A stretch of 64,000 nucleotides of DNA from Leptobrachium leishanense. Its lineage: Eukaryota > Chordata > Amphibia > Anura > Megophryidae. The position numbers and the translations under genes are program-made. Below the pieces are notes generated by a model. The model was not told where the DNA came from, made no database searches, and saw nothing but the letters and a program-made list of their open reading frames with translations. Shown here in pieces: positions 1 to 11,030 of this stretch (positions within the stretch are counted from its first letter, which is position 1; each line of letters opens with the position of its first letter). Location: NCBI GenBank assembly GCA_009667805.1, contig CM019067.1:66572637-66636636 (forward strand), in the 5' to 3' direction.

Positions 1-28
1 CATAAAACTAAAACAAAAATAATAATAT

Positions 29-52
29 ATATATATATATATATATTATATA
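29..52. repeat. (TA)n microsatellite
   Basis: A short run of alternating A and T lies just left of the first transposable element. It is simple sequence with no further signal. Confidence 0.9.
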
Positions 53-60
53 CACAGTAT

Positions 61-771
61 GGCCCCTATTACGCTCTTAGCGTTAAAACGCGGGCGCAGG
101 CGAGGAAAAACTGCACCCGCAGTTTCCCCCCTTTCGCCCGCGTTTTATCGCCAGATTACAATGCAGCCGCAAACATTGTTATCGAGCGTTAAAAATCTGG
201 ATACTCGCGGCAGAGATGAGCGCAGCCGCGAGCATCCACTCGCTGGAGTCCATAGGACTCCATTGAGGTCCTCTCTGCCGGTCACGTGACCGGCATCGTG
301 AGATCTGGCCGGTCGGCGTAGTGATACGCAGGGAGAGACAGGGGGAATTTTTCCCCCCGTCTTTCCCTGCTCCCGCCGGCCGCAGGAGGCGACCGGAGCC
401 GCGGTCCTCGCCGCGGGACAGAGGGTGAGTATATGTTGCGTTTTTTAATTTTTTCAAGCTGGTGTTAACGGATTCTGCACCAGCGGAATCCGTTAACACA
501 TGGTCCTGGCTCCAGTTAACTTTTCGCTGACCAGAGCCAGGCGTTAATCAGTGCTGGGACATTGTAATCCAGCGCTGATTAACGCCTTGCGCTCCCCATG
601 TTAAGTATAGGGAGCGCAAAGTGCAGTGACCTCGCGCTGAGAAGCGCAAGGTACCAAACGCAAACGGGTTTTTTAACCCGTTTGCATTTGGATCATAATA
701 GACTGCTAATATCGCAGCTAACGGTAGTGCTCACGCAGGTGAGCGCTAGCGTTAGGTATGTAATAGGGGCC
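61..771. mobile_element. Non-autonomous DNA transposon built of consecutive hairpins
   Basis: The ends match as a terminal inverted repeat that starts GGCCCCTATTAC on both strands. Directly outside lie TAT (58-60) and TAT (772-774), a candidate 3-bp target-site duplication. The interior codes for nothing convincing. It is a chain of short inverted repeats: around 272-294 (GCCGGTCACGTGACCGGC), 464-498 (GTTAACGGATTC pairing with GAATCCGTTAAC), 501-546, 587-618 (GCGCTCCC pairing with GGGAGCGC) and 659-688 (GCAAACGGGTT pairing with AACCCGTTTGC). The transposase source is unknown; a 3-bp duplication fits PIF/Harbinger loosely. Confidence 0.7.
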
Positions 772-1138
772 TATATATGGGCTGGGTTTGTTGGGCTCAT
801 TAAAAGAAATATAACAATTATGCATTTATTGTGACTTAAATACATGATTGAACACTTAAATAAAAGCTTCATAGTGTGTGGATTAGACGGGTACGCCATT
901 CCCCCCAACACGAGACGTAACTTCTGGGTATTGGGTCGATGGTCCTCCCGGTGAAGTACTCCAGGACTGTTGAGTATGTCTATTTTTATTATAAATTGTT
1001 ATTTCTCAGTGTTATTGGTTCCTTGAAAAAGGCATGTTTATAAGAGCCAAAACAAGGAATATTTTAATGGGGCAGGTGTATACTTTGGAACAATTTGTGT
1101 ATGAAGAGTGCCTGTTTGTGACTAATAAAAATTGTATG
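772..1138. other. No recognised feature
   Basis: This is AT-rich sequence between the first transposon and the LINE tail. I see no coding signal and no repeat shared with the rest of the window. Confidence 0.5.
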
Positions 1139-2085
1139 TTTATTTATTTATAAAGGATTTTACCAGGAAGGATACATTGAGATTTCTCTCGTTTTCAAGT
1201 ATGTCATGGGTTCAGCAACATTAAATTGTTACAGTTGTTACAGAAATACAAAGTAATAAAATGCAAAATATTAAAAAACATTGCACAAATATACAGATTA
1301 ACAGAAAATAAATATATTCCCTATGTTACATGTTTACAGGTGCATTCTGTATTGAGGTATGTTAATAGGGACTTAAGTGACTTTAGACTGGGGGAAGATT
1401 TGATGGTGTCTGGGAGGTTATTCCATAAATGTGGTGCTCTGTAGGAAAATGAGGATCGAGCCACTTTCTTTTTGTATTGTGGTATTGCAGGTAAGGTGCA
1501 GGTCCTGGATCGGAGGTTATAGGATGAGGGAACTGCTGGGGGAAGCAGTCTATTCAGGTATGGTGGCAGCTTCCCAGAAAAGCTCTTAAACCCCAAGTTG
1601 GATGGGTGAAGGGTGCGTCTAGATTCCAGCAATGGCCAGTTTAGCTCTTTTAACATGTCACAATGGTGGGTCATGTAGTTACATTGTAGCACAAAGCAGC
1701 AGAATGAGTTATACAATGTAGTAAGTTTCTGAAGGTGCATTTGTGGGGCAGCTGCATACACTACATCTCTGTATTCAATAGCCGGCATAAGCATTTGTTG
1801 TACAATCTGCTTTCTTACCACGGGGCTCAAGCAGGATTTGTTTCTGTACAGGGCACCTAGTTTGGGGTAAAGTTTAAATGAGAGGTTTTTCTATGTGGGG
1901 GCCAAAGGACAGATTTGGGTCTAACCACATACCTAGATATTTGAGAGAAGTGACTGTGGTCAACATGTTATTTGATCTTGTCCTGACACCTAGATGGGGA
2001 GTTTGCAATTTGTGTAGTTTAGGTGTTGTACCAAAGAGCATCGTAACAGTTTTGTCAGTATTTAGAAAAAGTTTGTTATCTCTGA
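1139..2085 (-). pseudogene. 5'-truncated CR1/L2/Rex1-type LINE, C-terminal reverse transcriptase region
   Basis: Read on the minus strand, the segment starting near 2085 gives WIRDNKLFLNTDKT and then SLKYLGMWLDPNLSFGPHI, the typical thumb region just after the catalytic part of a LINE reverse transcriptase. After a frameshift near 1880 it continues in an open frame (1830-1321) through SSYNLRSRT and RSSFSYRAPHLWNNLPDTIK, the usual C-terminus of CR1/L2/Rex1 proteins. The element ends at 1139 with a short rounded 3' tail of TATTTA-type repeats, as expected for target-primed insertion. The endonuclease and RT catalytic core are missing. The clade within this group is not resolved. The same 3' tail recurs at 4857, 14492, 19565 and 61568. 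Confidence 0.85.
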
Positions 2086-2292
2086 TCCACTTTTCTTTTC
2101 CTTCTTTCTTTCAATTTGTATGATCTTATCTCTGTTGTTTTATTATGGGCCCAAGATCGCTCATGCGTTTATTTTCCCATTTTGAACATACCAATTGATT
2201 TTCACTTTTTACGACATCTAAATCCCCCCACCCAAGTGACCCCCTAATGTGTTAATGTTCAATTCTAGGAACTGATCAGTAAGCTTCCAGAC

Positions 2293-2324
2293 CTGAGGAA
2301 GAGAGGAATCCTCTCGAAAGCTCA
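2293..2324 (+). ncRNA. Hammerhead-like core fossil in a dispersed retroelement tail
   Basis: CTGAGGA (2293-2299) is followed by a strong hairpin (GAGAGG, loop AAT, CCTCTC) and then GAAA (2316-2319) and AGCTC. This is the order of a hammerhead core: CUGANGA, stem II, GAAA, short stem III, NUH. No stem I can be drawn from the flanks, so self-cleavage is unlikely. The segment continues into a tail with the AATAAA-like sequence CAATAAAAAAGG. It is probably a decayed retroelement end. Confidence 0.35.
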
Positions 2325-2386
2325 TCTTTTAAATGTAACGTTAGTCCAATAAAAAAGGTATCACTACGTACTGCTATACTCGTCAT

Positions 2387-2390
<4 letters not shown>

Positions 2391-2422
<32 letters not shown>
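2391..2422. repeat. (TA)n microsatellite
   Basis: A pure TA tract abuts the left arm of the following long inverted repeat. Confidence 0.9.
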
Positions 2423-2423
<1 letters not shown>

Positions 2424-2426
<3 letters not shown>

Positions 2427-3004
2427 CGCACACCAAACAACATGTTGAAACAGTACAGAAGAAACCACAACGGCAGCTAATTTCATTTAAACAGGGGATT
2501 TTACCAGGTTTAACCCTTTAAATGCCTACAAACAATTCTTATCCCCTTCAAAAGCACTATAGTTCTTAACCCTTTAATGTTGAGCTCTGTTGAAAAATGG
2601 TGGAAGTTTAGTCTGCAATGGATGGCCATGGATTGCGTAAGCCTGCCAACAGCGACAATGTATTCCACCCTTGGCAGGTCCTATCATACTAACCTAATGA
2701 CTGCTCTTATGGGATAAACTTACTTGTTGAGGACCCAGAAGGGGATAATAATTCCAAGGGTGGAATACATTGTCGCTGTTGGCAGGCGTACACAATCCAT
2801 GGCCATCCATTGCAAACTAAACATCCACCATTTTTCAAAAGAGCTCAACATTAAAGGGTTAAGAACCATAGTGCTTTTGAAGGGGATAAGAATTGTTTGT
2901 AGGCATTTAAAGGGTTAAACCTGGTAAAATCTCCTGTTTAAATTAATTTAGCTGCTGTTGTGGTTTCTTCTGTACTGTTTGAACATGTTGTTTGGTGTGC
3001 GTGC
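2424..3004. repeat. Long inverted repeat (foldback element)
   Basis: Two arms of about 250 bp (2424-2685 and 2755-3004) are reverse complements with few mismatches. The outermost bases are GCGCACACCAAACAAC on the left and its complement GTTGTTTGGTGTGC on the right. A spacer of about 70 bp (2686-2754) separates them. Inside each arm, near the middle, sits a TTTAACCCTTTAA or TTAAAGGGTTAA motif. There is no coding capacity. It is either a foldback transposon or two head-to-head copies of one repeat. Confidence 0.85.
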
Positions 3005-3227
3005 TTTCTGGTTTGTTGTATCATATTGTCTTGAGTTATATATATATCACACACACAAAATCTGGTGAGGTGGGCACTCATTGCCAAAAATGTGGTGAGT
3101 GCATTCCTCTCTCAAATACTGCAGAAGTGCCTCGGTGCAGTCTCCCAAAAAAACATAAATATCAAAAACGGTGGCAGGAGGCACATGAGGTCTTGGTAAA
3201 ATCCAAAGTTTATTTAAGACATTAAAA

Positions 3228-3265
3228 TACCGACGTTTTGGCCCCTAGAGGCCTTTATCAAGGTA
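3228..3265 (-). ncRNA. Decayed hammerhead-like motif with a U3-A8 type core
   Basis: On the minus strand TACC (3265-3262) is followed by TTGATAA, then a stem GGCC/GGCC with a small loop, AAAA, CG, TC and GGTA. TACC and GGTA pair as stem I, and the presumed cleavage site follows GTC at 3232. Compared with the consensus CUGAUGA...GAAA, position 3 is U and position 8 is A, and G12 is A. It looks like a ribozyme relic in a dispersed repeat, probably inactive. Confidence 0.4.
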
Positions 3266-3304
3266 AAAACAGACAATCATGCATTACAAAACATATATAT
3301 CTCT

Positions 3305-3865
3305 ATATATAAAACCATTCCACTCATCGCCATAAAGGATGCAGCAGAGCCGGATGCATGTGCAGCCCTACGAGTCAGCTGCGCGCATCCAAAGGAGCCT
3401 TATCAAGCTCACAGGGACCCGGCGGCAGCAAGTGGTTTCAGACGCTGGGAAATGTCCCTCTGGATTATACTACTAAAAAAATGTGGCCCGCTCCTCTGGA
3501 TGACGCAACCTCTGTCTGCAGCCACTGACCCCCACAAGGCCTCAAGATAGCTGCCGGAAGGGTGAGCAGTCTGCCAAAACCACAGGCACAAGCCCGAGAT
3601 TCGCCAGGCAGAACGCACTGCAGGACACAGATGGAGGGGAAGCGGCGGCCTCGCGGTCAGGAGTAGGCTCCAAGGCCCCTTGGCATCCCCAGACTTCTCC
3701 CCCCACCGTGAGAAAGGTTGCCATTGGGCCAGGTAGTTCACGAGATTCAGGTCTCAGCGATGATGTGCCTGACGGGTGGGGGTGCCCCTCAGCTCGGTTT
3801 TACGTGAAGCTGATGTTATTTTGGCCATCTAAGATAGCCTCTGCACCAGAAGTACTTCAAAATCT
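3305..3865. other. No recognised gene
   Basis: Mixed sequence, moderately GC-rich from about 3400 to 3800. Open frames here are short and overlap on both strands without codon bias or a recognisable protein family. I see no repeat signature before the minisatellite begins. Confidence 0.4.
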
Positions 3866-4250
3866 GTCCTGGGGAGCACAAGAGCAGCCAGGTCCTGGGG
3901 AGCACCTGAGCAGCCAGGTCCTGGGGAGTCACTGAGCAGTCAGGTCCTCGGGAGCACCTGAGCAGCCAGATCCTGAAGAGCACCTGAGCAGCCAGATCCT
4001 GGAGAGCACCTGAGCAGCCAGACCCTGGGGAGCACCTGGGCAGCCAGATCCTGGGGAGCACCTGGGCAGCCAGATCTTGGGGAGCACCTGGGCAGCCTGA
4101 TCTTGGGGAGCACCTGGGCAGCCAGATCCTGGGGAGCACCTGGGCAGCCAGATCCTGGGGAGCACCTGGGCAGCTAGATCTTGGGGAGCACCTGGGCAGC
4201 CAGATCCTGAGTGCGACAAGCACCCACATCATGGGAGCACTGGGCAGCTA
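3866..4250. repeat. 26-bp minisatellite, about 15 units
   Basis: The unit reads GGGGAGCACCTGGGCAGCC followed by AGATCCT, with copies starting at 3871, 3897 and 3923 and then every 26 bp. The left units have GAGCAGCC where later units have GGGCAGCC, so the array shows an internal gradient. Long open frames across it on the minus strand are a by-product of the repeat and are not a gene. Confidence 0.92.
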
Positions 4251-4339
4251 GATCCTCTACAACAATAGACTGCCCTCCAGGTGGGCTTAATACCTAGTGT
4301 ATATGTATTGTAACGCATGCTTGTCTGTTTTTATGTATA

Positions 4340-4690
4340 TACATATATATTACGGTTAAAGCCCGAAGTGCAGTTAATCCTAAAATTACCTGGGTAATCC
4401 TGACATTACCCAAAACGGCTCGGTAGAGTTGCAAAATAAATGAAAAATTCAGACTTTACCCGGGTAATCTTAGGACTAACCAACCGCCCTTGGGTAACAG
4501 TCTGGAAGAGTTGAAAAATCCACACTTAACCCGGATGATCTGCAGACTATCCAACTTTGTGCGGTTAAAATCTAATTTTGTTATCGTTCAGATAAAGGTC
4601 TGAAGCTTTACCCAGGTAATCTGAGGACTATCCACAGCTTCACCTGGGTAATCTGCAGAGCATCCAACCCCTCTTGGGTAACAGTGAATT
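4340..4690. repeat. Degenerate tandem repeat based on GGGTAATC
   Basis: Phrases of the form ACCCGGGTAATCT..GGACTA.CCAACC recur near 4388, 4458, 4529, 4609 and 4645, separated by 36-80 bp. The copies are diverged. The origin is unknown, and no protein or RNA family is apparent. Confidence 0.55.
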
Positions 4691-4856
4691 TTGCTATTTT
4701 CTATGGATATTATCAATGAAAATGGCAAAAGACAAACATTAAAATGTCTTGCAGATATAATGAATATACAGAGTAACAGGATATGTTTCTTATATCAATG
4801 TGAATGTTATATGATCATTATTATGTGTCATATGTGCTTATATATCATTTATAAAA

Positions 4857-4985
4857 CATTTATTTATTTATTTGCAAAGTATTTTACCAGGAAGGATAAA
4901 TTGGGATTTCTCTTGTTTTCAAGTATGTCAGGTTACTCTTTATGTAACATCTTACAACAATTTAATAGCTTGAGTTGCTATTATC
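4857..4985 (-). mobile_element. LINE 3'-end fragment
   Basis: TTTATTTATTTATTTGCAAA is followed by TTTTACCAGGAAGGATAAA, and then TTTCTCTTGTTTTCAAGTATG. This matches the 3' tail of the LINE at 1139 in the same orientation. Only the tail is present. Confidence 0.75.
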
Positions 4986-5003
4986 TTGAGTAATATCAGT
5001 TAA

Positions 5004-5439
5004 GGCTAGGGACAGATGAGCGCATTTTCTGCGGCCACCGTCAAAATGTACGTCGATGCGTGCGCACGCATTTTTGCACGGAATACGCTTAAGTGGTCAG
5101 ACGATGCGCAATTCTGGACGTATTTCATGACGATGGGGTGAAAAGAAGTCTAGGGAAATCCGGCTGTTTGAACGTTATGTTGGCCGCACACTAGCAGCGT
5201 CTGACGTCTCCTAATCACGCACACACGCTGCTATGCGGCCGCAGCGCACTCTGTACGTCAGTACCAGCGGTTTCACGTTCTCGAAAAAATGCGTTCATTT
5301 TCCACTTGCGTTGCGCGGCCGGACTTTTGTGCGACCGTACTTCGTATATTGGCCGTCATTGCCCGTCATCTGCTGCTACTACGGCCGTGATTAAGTGCGC
5401 CAGAACGCGCGTTCGCACTGCCTCAGTCTGACCCTAGCC
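5004..5439. mobile_element. CpG-rich Harbinger-type MITE with TAA duplication
   Basis: The ends are GGCTAGGGACAGA and TCTGACCCTAGCC, and both sides are flanked by TAA (5001-5003 and 5440-5442). A 3-bp TWA target duplication is the signature of PIF/Harbinger insertion. The interior is rich in CpG and codes for nothing. Related copies lie at 40603-41030 (complete, also flanked by TAA), 37086-37285 (partial) and 63781-64000 (cut by the window end). Confidence 0.85.
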
Positions 5440-5442
5440 TAA

Positions 5443-6245
5443 GGCAGCACAGATTCTTTTGACAGTTGAGTCAGAAGAAATGTGGCATGTGAATAATCAG
5501 GTAAATATGCACATTTATATAACGCATATATAACACATGTTTATGAAACAAAATTAGGTTATAAAATGGAAATCCGATATTTTTAATCTGTCATTACCAT
5601 GTGAATATGTTGCCTTTTTGTCTGAAAAATAAGCATTTTACCTCCATTTCATTTTATAAAATGTAATTTATAGCATTTAGCAGACAGAAAATCAAATACA
5701 TAAGGAAACGCTAGATTACAATCACGTTTCTTCAATTTCTCTGGTGAAATGAAATATAGTTTTCTGAACAATATTGCATCTTATTTTGTTTACTTGTTTT
5801 AGCATGATCACAGCATTTCAATGAGATACTCTGACAGACGTATTGAAATTATTCTATAACGATGCATAGGACTCTATTAAGAACATATGCATTACTGATT
5901 TAAAAGAATTCAACTCTGTGCCACAAAGAAGAATCTTGTGTGAGATAACACCTGTGGAAAAAATATCAAAGAGACGACGCCAATGGACAGATCTCTATAT
6001 TGGCAGTTTGTGTCAATTCAAGTTAAATGTACGGGACAAAATTATGCACTTTTCTTTCTATCCTAAAAAAAAAAAAAGCCTTTGAAATACTGATGTCCTG
6101 TGTTCTAAATCCAAGACACAATAACAAGGAGAGCAGAATCTCCTACTACTCAGGGGTCAAGTCCAGGGGAAACGCGTGGGAACGGAGTTCTTCCACTAAT
6201 TTTGCAGAGGGAACCAAGTTCCCTTTGGTCCCACACACTATAAAG
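5443..6245. other. No recognised feature
   Basis: AT-rich sequence without shared repeats or coding signal. A small A-tract occurs at 6065-6077. Confidence 0.45.
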
Positions 6246-6248
6246 TAC

Positions 6249-6358
6249 CGGCTGGATGGAGTAGAGGTAACATCACTGCTCTATAACCGTGGAGACACAG
6301 CTTTGAATCCCAGCCAGAGCACCTCTCCAGTAAGTGGCCTTGGGCAAGACACCTAACA
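6249..6358 (+). mobile_element. tRNA-derived SINE head
   Basis: The segment GGCTGG...CCAGCC (6249-6315) can form an acceptor-like stem. It holds a box A-like TGGAGTAGAGGT and a diverged box B, CTTTGAATCCC. It is followed by AGAGCACCTCTCCAGTAAGT and TTGGGCAAGACACC. The same head occurs at 61431 with a better box B (GGTTCGATCCC). The pairing and boxes support RNA polymerase III origin. This copy lacks the LINE-like tail seen at 61568. Confidence 0.7.
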
Positions 6359-6531
6359 GTATATACTTGCCTACAACACAATATCGGCTGTGAAGTCCAA
6401 TGGTAACGTCTCTACCCTTTGACTGAGAAGAAGCAAGTCAAAATCATATTCAGCACATCCCTCCAATACAACTGTGGAGAAGCGGGTTCAACCTAACCAC
6501 CAGTTCGCTGATCTACAACCATGGAAAGTTG

Positions 6532-6900
6532 ACTAGTGATGAGCCGAACACCCCAGTGTTCGGTTCGCATTCGAACTCGAACAATTTCAAAAGTTTGAGT
6601 TCGAACTCGAACACAAACCGAACTCAATGCAAGTCAATGGGACTCGAAAGTTCAATTTTTAGAGCGCCCTCCAAGAGGGCATATATGCAAGATATTTTCC
6701 ATAAAAGGTGTATGGGGGTCCGGGTAGTGCCCTGGGGGACAGGAAACAAGGACGAAAAGTTTTAAAAAAAATAACTTTTTAAAGGAACAGTGAGTTTTCC
6801 ATGAAATAAAGGTTAAGAATAAAAACGAAAAATTACTTCAAATATCGTGCCTAGGAGGTCCCCATAACCTGCCCGTGAAGTGGCGGATTTGTAGGATGCA
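6532..6900 (+). mobile_element. Partial copy of the CTAGGGATGAGC element
   Basis: CTAGTGATGAGCCGAACACC begins this copy. It carries the same GTTCGGTTCGCATTCGAACTC motif and matches 12222-12605 up to GTGAAGTGG.GGATTTGTAGG. The right part and right end are absent, so this is a truncated copy. It has no coding capacity. Confidence 0.75.
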
Positions 6901-7988
6901 TAGCAACAATTAAAAACAAAAAAATGACGTTTCAAATGACGGTAAACGGTTTTCCTTTAATCTATTCATAAACAACTGCTTGGGGCGGCAGTCTGTATGA
7001 AAAGAGGAGACGTTTTAGGACATGCAGAACAAGTTTAGTGATTTTTTGGCTAAATTATGGTGAAACTTATGCAGGCTTTGGATGAAAGTAACAATAAGTG
7101 CTTTAAAATTGGGCCTTTAGTGTCAGCAACAGTGCCGTCACACCGTAACCCCTCTGTGGTATTGTGGAAGAGTGCAGGGTTGAACCCTGCGGTCAAATAT
7201 TAAAATGATATGAATCTGGTGTAGGCGTCAGTGGCAGTGCACCCAAATATTGTGCCTTTGGTGGCAGCAAGTGCCTTCACACCGTAAGTAACCCCTCTGT
7301 GGTATTGTGGAAGAGTGCCGTGGTGGAGGTTTTGGGAATGCAGAAGAGATCCCCGATCTATTCAGTTACATCAGCAGCTATAACAGCAATGTTTAGGCAC
7401 TTGTACTGCGCTACTGTATATGGTGAGAATTGGCGCACACCAGTAGCAACAGGAAGCAAACAGAACAGGCAGGGAATACACAGAGAGAATAGTCAAATGG
7501 CAGGCAAAGTCGGCAACAGATAGGGTCCTCAGAACAAGCAGGGTCAGTAACAAGTATACAAACGGATTTGGTAAGCTAGCGATGCGGGAATAAAGGCTGA
7601 GACACACTGAGGGTGTAGCGACGCACAGCGTTGCGAACCGAAGAGAAGCAAACATTTTGCAGACTTCACTCTGCTCCGCCTCGCAGCATGTCTACACTAC
7701 ATTACGTTTGCTTCTCACTGCACTGGACAGGAATCTACTAACTAAATTAAAGTGTACACACAAAACTGTTTTATTTTCACAAAGCACCTGTTATATAGGC
7801 AAAAAAAAGTTTCTACTGAATAAAATACATAAAAAATTACTGTTAATTTAATAGGAATAGTATAAAAATATAAAAAAAGGTAACCCCATATCATATATAT
7901 TATAGGGACACGGAACGCTGTGTATAGAGTAGGGATGCATTGATACCACACACAGACATATACGTATATATCAACACGCAGACCTATA
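6901..7988. other. Unrecognised, with a 146-bp internal duplication
   Basis: CCCCTCTGTGGTATTGTGG and the following AAGAGTGC occur at about 7149 and again at about 7295, so a segment of about 146 bp is partly duplicated. Otherwise I see no family signature. The right edge becomes rich in TA and CA and is the target of the next Tc1 insertion. Confidence 0.45.
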
Positions 7989-7990
7989 TA

Positions 7991-9614
<1,624 letters not shown>

Positions 9615-9616
9615 TA

Positions 9617-10266
9617 TACGTATATATCAACACACAGATATGTATATACACCAACCCACAGACCATATATACACATACGCACATGGGGGGGGGGGTGATT
9701 AGTTGCCAAAATGTGTGTGTAACACACGTCTGGATATATATATTTAGAAGAATATAGATATATATCTTATATATATATATATATATATCATATCTGCCCT
9801 TACCTTCATCTATAAATTTGCTAAAAATATACACACAAGAAAACAAACCACTGCCTGAGACCCGCGCAGCCCACATGCCACCCCCTCTACCTGGCTGAAT
9901 ATATCTAATATATATAATTTATTTTATGTTCCCGGGTACATTTAAAAATGTCCTCGGATTTTTTTTTTTTTTAGAAATGTGTCGCCTTACCTTAGCCTAG
10001 TGGTCAGTGGGGGCTCCCTGGATCCTGCTTGTAGGGGGTGGGGGGTCTGCCGTGGCCGCAGGGGCAGTGGCTCCATCCCTGCGCTGCCTGTCTCTGCCAC
10101 CTGCACCCGGGCAGCTAGCCGGCACAGTCGCAGCTTTGTCATCCGGTGGCCGCATGCTCCTCAATGCTCCTCAAGGGGATCCTTGGGAGGCCCCTGCAGG
10201 CTGCCCTCTACAGTGCTTGATTAGAGGGCCGTGTCTGCCTGATGTTTTACTAACAAGAATGTTTTA
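9617..10266. repeat. Simple-repeat-rich spacer
   Basis: Contains TA tracts (9738-9790), a G-run (9687-9696), CA-rich stretches and a T-run (9960-9972). A GC-rich stretch at 9990-10220 has overlapping open frames but no recognisable protein. Confidence 0.5.
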
Positions 10267-10834
10267 ACCACAGGCTTCAATGTTAAAAATATTCCCGTTT
10301 TAATTCAATATCTAATAAACCGTTGCTTATAATATTCTGCAGTAAAGAGTCTCTTTATTTCTAGATTTTTTAGGATATTTTAAGCATTTTCGAAAAATGA
10401 ATTTTAACTTTACTTATTTTTTTCTGTAACAGCCTTTTTTATTATCATTCCCTGGACCTCATATGTAAATTTCAGACATTTTCACTCAGTAGTTTCTTTG
10501 TAAACAGCGTTTCACTTTTCAAACATTCAAGCAAATTGTTTTTCTAATTTATTCACTGCATTCTTCTGCGGTGTCGGCTTTTTCCGTCGGCTTCGCTGCA
10601 TGTGATCGGCTATTGCTCAGGTTTTTCTGTCATTTTCTGTGGGTTAATCAAGAGGTTTTTGTGGGTTTCGGTGTGCGTTCACCCTCATTTTGCGGTGAGT
10701 TTTCGGCGGGTTTGCGGCGACTTTTCCCTGCACCGCAGGGTCGCCGAGATGGGATCGCCAAATTGTACCGAATTGAAGAGAACGAAAAGTCACCGAACGT
10801 GCGGTGGCTTTTCGATTCTCTTTGAATAACCCTG
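10267..10834 (+). mobile_element. Non-autonomous element, right part (GAATAACCCTG family)
   Basis: This matches 32576-33197 and 37370-37981: CAGGCTTCAATGTTAAAAAT, then TTAATTCAATATCTAATAAAC, then TTCTGCAGTAAAGAGTC, ending TTTGAATAACCCTG. The left end is missing. The full copy is 32291-33197. Its right boundary lies directly against a fragment of a TTAA element. Confidence 0.8.
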
Positions 10835-11030
10835 ACTGTCTCCACCATAGGTGGCAGCTAGGGGTTAACTCCCGAACTGACGTCATTGCGTTATGCGCGA
10901 TGATGCCAGTAGACAGGGGGAGATCCCGGAAGCTTGGCCAACATCCAAGATGTCAGCCAGCTCCGGGAGGGGACCGCGATCCGGCACCTGTTGGTGCCGA
11001 ATTGCGATCCAGCTCCCAAATTTTCTTCAC
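10835..11030 (+). mobile_element. Internal fragment of the hairpin-rich TTAA element
   Basis: GGTGGCAGCTAGGGGTTAACT, through ATGCGCGATGATGCCAGT, CCAACATCCAAGATGTCAG and CAGCTCCGGGAGGGGACCG, matches 62590-62760 of the TTAA element in the same orientation. Both ends are lost. Confidence 0.75.

Noticed and set aside
3816..4232. 138-codon frame with GCPGAPQDLA-like repeats
   Set aside because: It follows the 26-bp minisatellite exactly and has no start context or relatives.
6163..6182. GGGGAAACGCGTGGGAACGG as a hammerhead fragment
   Set aside because: GAAAC is present, but there is no CUGANGA upstream at a suitable distance and no stem II.
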